A DNA stretch of 64,000 nucleotides from Drechmeria coniospora. Its lineage: Eukaryota > Ascomycota > Sordariomycetes > Hypocreales > Ophiocordycipitaceae. The stretch is taken from positions 3,468,520-3,532,519 of the forward strand of contig NC_054389.1 in the NCBI RefSeq assembly GCF_001625195.1, read 5' to 3'. The position numbers were made by a program, and so were the translations under genes. The notes under the pieces are model-generated. The model made no database searches. It saw nothing but the letters and a program-made list of their open reading frames with translations, and was not told the origin of the DNA. This document shows, one piece after another, positions 47,424 through 57,762 of this stretch; the first letter of the stretch is position 1, and every line of letters begins with the position of its first letter.

Positions 47424-50400
47424 TTACATGTTTTCCAATTCGCGATCGATTTGCCGATCCATAAAGGTGCGCCTCTCGCCCACCAGCTCCGTCTGCAGAC
47501 GCTGCTCAACGAGAGCACGAACCTGCTTCTTCGTCACCGTGTCGAGGTCAATTTCTCGAAGGACAGCTTGGATGGACTCGACAATGGCCGTGTCGTCCGC
47601 CTGGACGTTGCCACGCTGAAAGTCAAACGACGTCGTCGACTGCATCGCGTCGTTGCCAAGCGGCGAACGATGGCCTCCTGGGTGCCCCAGAGCCGAGGCG
47701 GAGCGGACCGCGGGTAGACCCAGGCTGGACGCGCTGCGTAGGTTCATCGCGCTCGGCCGATTGGGGGGCATATCTTGGTACGGCGACTGACTCCTCTGGA
47801 AGTCGTGAACGCCGGTGCCCATCGACATGATCGACTGCCTGCGCACCGACATGGCCGGGTCCTGATACTGGCCTTGTGCTGTGGGCGCTCGGGTGTGATG
47901 GCCGAAAGCCGGCGACGCGGGGGGCATGTACACCTTGCGTGCGCTCATGCCGCCAATGACCGAGCCCTGCGGTGCGGCCGAGTAGACGGATTTTATCTCG
48001 TCCAGCTCATACTGTTCTCCATATCCAAAGTCCGGCTTCTCCTGCTGGAACCCACGTCGGCCTGGCAGATTGTTGGACATGGCGTAGTCGTCCCAACGCT
48101 GAAGCGGGATCGATCGCGAATCGAATCCTTCGTCCTCGACGGCGATAACCTTCTTGTCGCCCTTCTCACCAATGACAATGCGCGTGTTTCCCCACGAGAA
48201 GTTGTCCTGGTTCCAGAACGAGTACACCGGCAGGACAAACGAGTAGATGGGGAAGGCTATGATGTAGATTATCATCCATCCGATGTGCTGCCACTGCCGC
48301 TTGAGGATGAACACCAGAGCCTGCAACCCGTACACGGCCGCCAACATGACGAGAGAGATGAGCGGAAACTGGCCCGTCTTCGAGGCAACCCTGTAGATGA
48401 GGTAGCCGAGATAGGCGCACGTCGCCGGCAGGATGATGGTGCCGAAGAGGTCGATGAAGACGACGAAGCGCATGCTGAAGCAGCAGAAGCCGCACATGTC
48501 CTTCAGCCGCATGAGTTCCACCAAGTTGTGGATCGTCGAGTTGATCCACCGTCGACGCTGCGACAGAAGCACAGTCCAGGATTCCGGGGCCGCCGTCTTG
48601 CACTGGGCATCCGGCATGAACTTGTACGACATGCTCGGGAAGTGCTTCGTCATAAGCGTCGTCAGGTAGCGATCCTCACCAAGGGATAGCAAATTCTTCT
48701 GGTGTAGCGTGTCGACGTCGCAGACGGCGTATTCTCGAATGACCTCGTCCGAGATGATGAGCGGCTTGCCCTTGTCGACCGTCCTCAGCCGATACATGGA
48801 GAAACTACCACCAACGGGGGTTAGCAAGATGCGTCCGTCACCGGTGGGACGGGGGCACAACATACCATCCAGGTAAGCAGGTAACGCTGCCAAAGAGAGA
48901 CTCGAACGCCTTCGCCAAATGATGAGATATGAAGTACTCGTAGACCTGAATCATGGTTGCCCAAGACTTCTCATCATTTTCCAAGCTCGTCTCCCCGCAG
49001 ATACCGGCAATCTTGGCGTTGTGGGCACACGCCGAAACTAAACGATTGAGGGAGTCCTCGCTTACGCAAGTGTCGGCGTCGATCATCAGAAGATACTCGT
49101 ACAGCTCAGGGTCCACACCGATGATGTTGTTGATCTGATGGAACATTTCCAGCTCCAGAGGACTCATCGGCGCGCGGTGGTGGACGCGGTTTAAGAAGCT
49201 CATGAGAAGAATTTGGGAATCCCGCTTTCCACGGTTGCCAGGCTTCGACCGCGACTGCTCCGATTCCTTGCCGACTTTCACGACGACCAGGTACGGAACA
49301 ACGTTGCCTTCATACTCGTACAGACCAGAGTACACCTTGCCATAGTTGAGCTGATCGCTGCCGGGACCGACGGACTTGAAGGGAAGAGCAGGAGGATCGA
49401 CCCTGGGGTCCACGCCGAGGATATCCAAAACAATCTTGGGAGTTGGCCGGTCATTGCCTTGACCTACGATGACGCCGTCGCAGATGACGCAGATCAGCTT
49501 CCTCTTGTTGTCATACTGCAGGGCCGTGAGCGAGTCCAAGGCTTTTCGAAGCGAGTCTTCGCCTTCCGTATACGCCGGCACCTGGCAGATGACGAACTTG
49601 TCTTGGGGCGAGGGGCGACGCTTGGAGGTGAACCTCAGTGCCGCGATGAACTTGACGAGAATAACGGTGCAAAGAATGATGGTGAATGCCAAAAGAATCC
49701 AGTTGTTGACGGTGCACTGGGGTGTCTCGCGAAAGTCGGTCTTTCCCTTGTAGAAGAGCGTTTGGATACACCGCCAGCTGTTTTCCACCTTGGCGAGCTG
49801 GGTCTGGTTCGTCGCCGAAGCGCGAAGGACAGCGTCCAGCTTGCTCTTGATGTCCTGTCCAGGGTTTTTCTTCCAGAGGTCGCTCACGGATGAGTCGATG
49901 AACTGATAGACGGGGCTCCTGAGATTCAAATCCTGCGTGTGGAAGTAGTCCGTCATGTCGTAGATTTGATCACCATACATGGCCCACATGTGCTGCTCGT
50001 CCTTCCCAGACCTCCTGACATCGTTCTCACTGAAGACTAGATCGCCCTTGTAGTACTGCTTCATGGTTGGCAGGAAATTTTCCCAGTACCACATTTTGTT
50101 CCTGAGCTTGCTGGTGGGGTCTGGTTGATTGAACCCGGAAACGTGAATGGCGCTGCTGATTTCAGCCGTATTGTTCGCCAGCAATGATATCCCTTCCCCA
50201 ATACCAAGGTTTCCGCAAGCCATGTCCAAGGGGAGAGGGAAGTATTCATCCATGTTCAGCCCGGCCAGCTGCTGCATGACGTCAACCGTCGGCTTGACAT
50301 CGGTGTCGCTGTGCGGTTGCCTCCAGAAGTTGGAGATATCGTAGACTTTGCCTCGGACGCTGATCCAGAAATCGTCGTCGCCTTTGTGAGTCGACACCTC

Positions 50401-52891
50401 TGACAGCGTCCAGGCCCTGTCATAGTTTGGGCAAAGGAGACGTCCGAAGCCGATGATCCAGAAAACGACGATGGCATTCATGAGGAAGATGAGGAAGCAC
50501 AGGGCAAGTTTCTCGCGCCAAGCCATGCGAACATCCGGCCGTCTCATCCTGCCAACAAAGCGGAGAAGGAAGGAGGGTATCCAGAAAGTCAGCGCCCATA
50601 CAAAGCCAACCCAGAGACGACGGGTAAGGTCGACGCTCTTGGTCTTGATTTTTTTGTCCTTGGCCAATTCAGGATCGACCATGGCCGAGAACTCGCCGTC
50701 GACTTCGTAGTGGAGATCTCCCTTGTACGTGTCGCCCTTGCCGCCGAGGCCGTAGTCGCCGGCGCCGACAGTTCGCGCGGCCGTCGGCGCGATGGATGGT
50801 GCGGCGTTGGGGTTTTGGTTCAGCGTCATTTGGCTCCCGTTGCCGTGGCTGAAATTGCGAGAATGAACGAGCTGGTCGTTGCTGGAGTTGAGGCTAGAAT
50901 TGATGGCTGGAGGGGGGAAGAAGCCGCTGCCGTTTGCCGAGTAGCCAGTGTCGAACCCGGTCCCGAACGGATTGGCTTGCAGGTTCTGCACTGGCGGCTG
51001 GCTGTCTCCAGATCGGTCCAGCATGCTCTCCGCATCCCACCACGCACCCTCTCGCATCCAGATGCGCTCTCGGCCGACGAAGACCTCCCCGTTGCTCCAG
51101 CCTCGTTCCAGCATCCAACTCTCGATGCCGTCCTTGCCGTCCTTGCAGCCGAGGGCGGAATACCGCTGAACGAATTCGTCCACGTCAAAATCGGCGGTGA
51201 AGTCGAGACATCGGTTCCGTCGGTTGGCCCACTCGGGGAGCCTCCAAGACCGCAGCTGTCGCGACACGGTGCCGGCAGACCAGGCAGATGTGATGGACGG
51301 GAGAGCAGCGAGCTGAGTGGGAGAGTCATCGGTAGGGTGGATCGAGAGGTGGTACCAAAGCCGGTTGGCAGCGAGGACTGCGGGCAGGTCGATCCTACCA
51401 GCACGGCCTAGATTGATGCCCTCGCCGTCGATAGGAATCAGCAGCTTCCTCAGGAAGCCGCCTTCCTCGGAAGCAAACGCAACCCTCTCGAGGACCACCT
51501 CGCGCTTCTCCAGCTCATGCTGCCGCTCTCGACCCTCGGGACCGGTCATGATGCCGAGGTCAGGAGCCACCTCGGATACAGCCTGCTCCATTTCACGCAA
51601 GATGGATGAACCAGCGGGCGATGCCTGCACGCCGTCGGCGATCATCTCAGAGTTGATGCCCTGCGTGTCGTCGAAGGTGGATCGCATGCAGAGGGCCTTG
51701 CCGAGGGTCGCGGGGGCGACCTCGACGACGGTGATGCACACGGTGTCCCCGTTGTCCTCGCCAGCGGTCTGCGTGCTCGTGTCACGGTCGTCAGGCGATT
51801 CCTCGCCAGCTTTGATACGCTCCATCTGAGCCGCAATCGTCTTGTTGGCCTTGGCCATGACCCAATCCACGAGAGACTCGTAGAGGCCACCAACGAAGGT
51901 CCAGCGATCCTCGGTACTGCACTGATTGAGGAGCGTATCAGGCTCCATGCCAAGGAGGCCACCGACATCTTCACAAATTTCCTCGAGCGAGTCTGGCTCG
52001 AGGCTATAGTCGAGAGTGTTTCCCAGCTTGAGGAGTCCTGCAAGGATGGAGATGAAATTTCGGTGAGCCGAGCCCTTGATGCCAATATCTTTGAGTGCTT
52101 GGCGGAAGTCATCGGCAGCGGCAGCATCGTCTGCCGTAGGCAGGTAAGTGGGTGGCGTGTACGTTGCTGACCGAGCCAGCAAGGCGTAAGCAGAAGGGCT
52201 CTTGAGCCCCAGGAATTCGCGTTCCGCCGGTGTCGAGGCAGACGTGAGGAGGTAGTAGAAGACATCAAAAGCGCGGTAGCCCGCCTCGGGTGGAATGTTG
52301 AGCAGCCCGTTGAGCGTGTCGATGCCGCCTTGAGACAACGCCAGCGATGCTGCGGTGAGGTCGCCGGCAAGATTGAGGGTCAGTGATACGCCAAGCACTG
52401 CCTGTCTCGGCGTGGACGGATTGAACGGTGTGACGCATCGGAGAAGGGGCTGGACGGCTTCCAAGGCCTTCAGCAGACTTGACGGGACAGCGAAGGGGAA
52501 GCTGGAGAGGAAGGGTGCCAAGACCGAGGGCGTGGATTGGTGAAGCGAGCTGCAGTCGGAGTCGTTAGCCAGGGCAAGTTCAAGACACGCATCTGCAGGA
52601 CAGGTCACACCTGAGGATGATGCATCCGTCTTCGGCGCGTCGGCGCGCATGTTCCCAAGCTTTGGTGGCAAGGGATGGGTCAATGGTTGGGCCGCCTTGC
52701 GAGGCAGTGAGCCACGTGTTGACGACGACGCTGGTGCTTGCATCAAGCCGATGGGCCTGGCCGGTCAGGTATATGTTGTGGATGGCGTTTAACAGTGTTG
52801 TCGTCGAGACTTGCGTGGTCTGCGGCCCTCCGACTCGCCCGTTCCCGGGAGAGTCGGAGGCCATGGAGAACATGGACAGCCGCTTTGCCAT
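47424..52891 (-). CDS. chsVII: Class VII (CsmB/ChsVb-type) chitin synthase with myosin-like head
   Basis: Three exons (52891-52611, 52549-48866, 48804-47424) give 1781 residues. The start is [14 protein letters not shown]. Intron 1 (GTGTGA donor, GGCTAACGAC branch) restores [14 protein letters not shown]. Intron 2 restores [11 protein letters not shown]. The first 800 residues are a myosin-like head that lacks a P-loop (no GxxGxGKS), as known for this class. A membrane pair ([20 protein letters not shown] and [20 protein letters not shown]) and a cytochrome b5-like segment (KVYDISNFW) follow. The catalytic region has DAD in [24 protein letters not shown] and QRRRW at about 1404. C-terminal membrane helices and a DEK_C domain (about 1730-1775) end the protein. 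It makes cell-wall chitin, probably at hyphal tips and septa. It is head to head with the class V gene, and in Fusarium and Aspergillus the pair acts together. Confidence 0.95.
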
Positions 52892-53399
52892 GTTGACGTC
52901 GGCGATGTCCTCGAGGAACAATCAGCAACAGGGGCTGCTCGTCGCTCGACGCTGGTGACGGTCTTGGTGTTTGTGTCAAACCGGCGCTGATAAAACGACG
53001 AAGTGTTTGGTCGAGGTGGCAGGTATGTCCTTTTTGTTCGAATACACGTCGAGTGACGGGGATGGTTGAGTGCCGTTGTTGGACTCGCACAGGAAGATAT
53101 CGCGACTCGACGGTCGCCGCCTCCTATTCTTGACGAACGTCGACCGACTCGATGGCAGGAAAACGACGGGATTGTAAGCTGCCAAAAGCGAGCGAGGCAG
53201 GCCTACTGGAGTTCAGAGACGAACTTAACAAAGCTCGGAGAAGTACATGTAGGAACTGGGAATAGTTCCTATCCAAGAGCCTGATCTCCAGCGTTTGTTT
53301 GGCTTTGGATCCTGCGTTCTTGGGAGGAGAAGGAAGCGGATGGCCAGTAGGACGGCTACGGCGAGCGGAACGGTCCAAACATGCAGAACCTACCTTTCC

Positions 53400-53740
53400 A
53401 GTACACATGTACTTACTTAGGTACATAGCACCTACAGTACAGTACAAGTACACCCGCAGGAAAGAGATGTACAAGTACCGCATGTACTGCTTGGAGTACA
53501 CATGCAAGTATGGTTCGTAGGTAGGTACAAGTAGGTACTATGACCACGTACTAAGTAGGTGTACTCCGGGCAAGAACTGTACTGGTATCTTGGAGCGCGT
53601 AAGTATGCGTACTTGGGGGGTGCATCTTGCACAAGGACATGTACCTGTACATGTGCGGTACGTATTCGCGCCTTCATGCGCCCATACCAAGCAGTAGCAC
53701 GAGCCCATGTACTTCCATGTATGTGTACATGTGTAAGTCT
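53400..53740. repeat. GTAC-word palindromic repeat island
   Basis: Words such as GTACACATGTACTTACTTAG, CTACAGTACAGTACAAGTAC and CCTGTACATGTGCGGTACG fill the region. It starts about 500 bp upstream of the class VII start codon. Confidence 0.75.
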
Positions 53741-54119
53741 GATGCGTAATAATAATATTTCGTTCCTGTTTTTAGCCCAGGGGGGGGGGGCAGCAGACGG
53801 GATCCTACTGGTTCGGGCAGCCGGCGCGATGGCGCCAACCTTGCCAGCGGCGCCCGTCTTCCCTGTGGCCCCGTACCTCAGCCACAAGGAAGTGGCCTTG
53901 GTGCGGGTGCGGGAGTCAATCGCCACCTGGGCCTTTCCGCCTGTGGCAGATTACCAGTGTCAAGCAGGACCGACATTAGGCTCTAACCTTACTCGTGGGA
54001 AATTACTAGACTCCCAAATGCAGCCATGTCCGGCATGTTTTCCAGCCTTGAACGCGATGCATTTTCTTGTAAGATTACGGAGTAGCCTCGGGTGTGGATA
54101 GAGACTCTCGAGTGCTCTA

Positions 54120-55110
54120 CGCCTACTGAGGCTACTGTACATGTACGTTGTACACTTGCATTCTCCTGCTCCTACCTGCACATGTAGTTGTACACATATG
54201 TTCACCTTCATGCTGTATTACTTATTACGCTACGCTGCTGTTAGTACATGTGATTGCTCGAACATGTTCTCCGCACTGTCCATGGCTTAGAGTGACCGAA
54301 ACCTGTAATTACTCCGTATGGAGTACACCTGCAACGTATAGGTACATTAGTACAATACTGGTACAGTACTTGTACATACAGTACAGTCAGAACAGTAACT
54401 GCGGAGAACTTGCAAGTGAGTACGGGGTACTATTATTTGTTGTTGCTGTAGTTCTTGTACATGTAGTGGTACGTCTACAGTACTTGCAAGTATTACTACA
54501 AGATAAACGCGACTGGCCAAGCCGAGCTGATCTAGGTAAACCCTGGGCATGTTGCCGACTCAGATGTATGGGCGTGCTGGTATGGTCAATGCGCGTCAGC
54601 GTGGTTGTTGCCTCACATGTGTACAGTAGATGTACATGCACAACGACAACTAATAGGTACACTACTCCGTACGGAGTACGGAATACTTACTGTGCTCCGT
54701 GTAAGTACTCCGTACTCCGTACTCCTTGTACTTACTCCCCGTGCTTGTGCTGGAAATACGCACATGTACCATATTCCGTGCTTGAATACCCACTGTACTT
54801 AAGTACCTAGTACGTAGGTAAGTGTACCTCGGTATTGTCCGGAGTACATTTGGAGTACTTGTACATGTGTGGAGTACCTATACCTACATGTATGTACTTA
54901 CTGTACATGAAGTCTTAAGTTGGATTCACCCCGTTGGTTGTACCAATACTTGTACACGTACAACCATGCTTATGATAGGTAGGTAGGTGCTTATATTTCC
55001 TGGAAAATAGTACGGAAATGGTGTACTTGTTCAAGTGCCTTGATACATAGTTGTACATACATGTGCAGTACTTGTACAAGAACTGAACGCTTGTGCGGCG
55101 TATTACTTGT
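54120..55110. repeat. Large GTAC-word palindromic repeat island
   Basis: About 1 kb of nearly continuous GTAC-type words. It includes a perfect 16-bp palindrome TACTCCGTACGGAGTA at 54663-54678. A tandem array GTACTCCGTACTCCGTACTC follows near 54705-54725. Many ACATGTAC and CAAGTACT variants occur. It is the longest such island in the window. Confidence 0.8.
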
Positions 55111-55369
55111 ACGAATATTCAGTACAAGCGTGCAGCCAACAATCAGCCATAAATAGTGAATACGAGAAGAGGTGCAATATGACGTTCCATTACGCACCAT
55201 GATGACGGCACCCCGTTCGTATCCAAGAATCAACCCGAGGCTGTGCCTCCGCCGAGTGGGTGCGAATCGAGGAGCGATTCAATCGGGGGTGTCCGTTACA
55301 CATGACGTTTATGCCCGCTATTACAAAGCCAGCAAGTTCCATGACAGTGTGCACAGTACGTTTCTCAAG

Positions 55370-55640
55370 TGCATAACACTGTACGGTACTCCGTACATTC
55401 TGCGCCATCCGTGCTCCTGCACGGTAGCAGCTAGTCCGCTGGCGTATCCTGCAATCCTTTTTTTTTTCTTGCCATCCCGCCAATTCAGCAAGCACAGTAA
55501 GTACTCCGTACTCCGTACAATGCCAGTTTTTAATCATAATACTAGTTCAATTGCATCATAAATATGCACACACGGAGCACAATGCGTATATTTATTTACT
55601 GCTGCATTTCAAATAATGTACGGAGCACAAGTACACGCCA
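55370..55640. repeat. GTAC-word palindromic repeat island
   Basis: Contains TGTACGGTACTCCGTACATT near 55379 and GTACTCCGTACTCCGTAC near 55500-55517. Looser copies follow. Confidence 0.65.
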
Positions 55641-56199
55641 GTTTGTATATGCATGCACGAGCACCTATCAGACCGTCTTTCGGGATTGACTGGCAGACTT
55701 TGTGCGAGTGTTTGTGTCATTCTCGTTAGTAATCCGCCGTGACTCTGCCGGGTTGAATTTTCCCAGCGTGTTAGTGTACGATGGAACCACTCAGAGCAAC
55801 GACTACAGGACGATTGGCGGCCCGATGCCAGGCGGCTGGCCCTTGCCATGTTATTTTTCTGAAACAGGACAAGCCTGCTTAATCCCCGTTTGGTCAAAGT
55901 TGTGTCGGCGGCATGAACCATGGAATTCCAGTGGAGATGGCAGCCCAAATTCAGAGAATTCAGATGAGAGAGCTTGCATCGACATGTAGCAGCCTCCCTG
56001 GGAAACAAAAGGGTAATTTCCATACACCAAGCGAATGAATCGCTTTGATAAAATGAACGAATATGGTTGCACGCATCCATCAGATTCGCACACGGTACAG
56101 GTATGCAAGTGTGTGCCTACTCACACGAGTTCTCGTGGAGGGACGTGCTACAGCCCATACAAAATGCATGCCATAGTTCCTTGGCGCGTACCTGGTACA

Positions 56200-56720
56200 T
56201 TGACACAGTAAAAATAGATACAGTACCTAGCACGTACTCCATAGAGGTACCCATAAGCATCAACGGTACGCAGATCCTAGCGTAACTCCTTCGTAGTGCT
56301 GCTTGCAAGCAGCAGGTAATAATTTACTAGCAAAATACTACGGAGTAATAATATGACTAGTACTCCGTATTGCTGGTTACTTACAACTACAGTAATTACT
56401 CGGTATACCTACAACTACACCTACACCTAATAATTGCAGGTACACCTATGGAGCACTGTACTCTGTACTTGGTAGAGATAAGTACACTGAATGACGAGCA
56501 TAATACAACGTGCTTGCATGCTGTATTACTCGTACGAGCACACATACTGTACATGTGCCTGCATGCACACTTATGTTACTCCGTACTTGTAGGTAATAAG
56601 TGTCCTAGTATACCTCTGCGGATGGATGCAAGTAAATGTGCTACAGCCCACGGTACGTAGCACAGCAGGTACGGTGTACTGTACTTACTTACTTGATCTG
56701 TACCTGTAGTTGTTACACTG
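56200..56720. repeat. GTAC-word palindromic repeat island
   Basis: Contains TACTACGGAGTAATAATATG near 56336, then TACTCCGTATT and ACATACTGTACATGTGCCTG. GTACGGTGTACTGTACTTAC occurs near 56670. Noncoding. Confidence 0.7.
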
Positions 56721-57138
56721 AGCTACGTCCAAATTCTACCCTCCCCGTGTAAACGGAGGCATTATTATTACTTGTGCCCCGTGCTTGTGCACTTGTACCT
56801 ATCCGTAACGCGAGAGAGAGGATGGATCTCCGAGCCTCAGCCGTCTCAAATCGATGTCTCGTCCTCAGGCCAGCCCTCTGATCAACGCCTGCACACAGTC
56901 CTTGCCAGGCTGGCCCAGTCAGCTCATGATGCGGATGGCACTGCATACACTGTAGCATGAAAGGTGCGAGATGCGGGGACGAGCACGAACCACCAAATGA
57001 GAGTTGCCGACGCCTGTATTGATACGCAGAGGCAGCATGCTGACTGGAACGCAGCGGATGGGTAGTCGTGTCGCTCATGCGAACAGGTGAGGCGAGTTGG
57101 GGAGAATGCCAACACGGATCCAACTGTATCGAACCGCG

Positions 57139-57156
57139 CCCCCCCCCCCCCCCCCC
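57139..57156. repeat. Poly-C run
   Basis: Eighteen consecutive C residues, with more C-rich sequence just after. Runs of this length are prone to sequencing length error. Confidence 0.85.
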
Positions 57157-57539
57157 TCACACCCCCGCCCACCTCCAAAATCGACCAAGCCAATGTCAAT
57201 GGGTCCGAAACTGAAAATCATTGGTGGGTGGTATGTGCGTTGCTCGTATTGCGCGAACCTGCCGCACCGCCCGCCGTAGCCCTCGTACCTGTACCTGGCG
57301 ACTAGTGCAACGGCGCCAATGAAAACACCCATCCCCTTTCCCAGGAAGCCTCCCCCCCCCGGTTGCTTGCCAAAGTTGCTTGCCCAGCCAGGTCGACGGC
57401 TGCAATCCAAGCATCCTTCATCACCTCGCTTCATCTCATGCACGGTTTGGCAAAAGGGTATGAACGGGCTTGAGTGAAGATCGTCGCCCGTCATTCGTCC
57501 ACTGCCAACCACCTTGCTGCTTTGACCGTGTCGTCCTCT

Positions 57540-57625
57540 TTCTCACCTCTGCAACACTCGCTCTACTCTCTCTCTCTCTCTCTACCTGTCCCCTGACTCT
57601 CTCTCTGTCTCTCCCCGAACACCCA
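57540..57625 (+). promoter_or_regulatory. CT-rich leader/promoter tract of the class V chitin synthase gene
   Basis: A pyrimidine-rich tract including about nine CT units near 57566-57582 lies about 140-220 bp upstream of the ATG. CT-rich tracts near the transcription start are common in filamentous fungal genes. The exact start site is not visible. Confidence 0.5.
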
Positions 57626-57762
57626 TCATCATCCGTCGGTCCAGCATCGTCCAAAACGGACCGAGCAATACACGCGCCCAGCAGCGTCTACGCTCAACTC
57701 AGTTCACCCGCCTGTCGCTCCATCACGTCCTGTAAGGTCCTGCCGCGGGATTCGTGCCCGTC

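Larger units (their letters stand above)
52892..57762. other. Long divergent promoter region between two chitin synthase genes
   Basis: This 4.9 kb noncoding stretch separates the two start codons. It holds the densest GTAC-word islands of the window (listed separately) and mononucleotide runs (11 G at 53780-53790, 18 C at 57139-57156). A CT-rich leader lies close to the class V start. Open frames within it lack domains. Confidence 0.6.

Noticed and set aside
47775..48689. 304-residue open frame antisense to the class VII chitin synthase
   Set aside because: Shadow frame over catalytic exons, rich in His/Arg/Asp as expected of an antisense reading.
55592..56080. 162-residue ATG frame in the chitin synthase spacer
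   Set aside because: Low-information composition, no domain and no supporting splice structure, so not strong enough to call.
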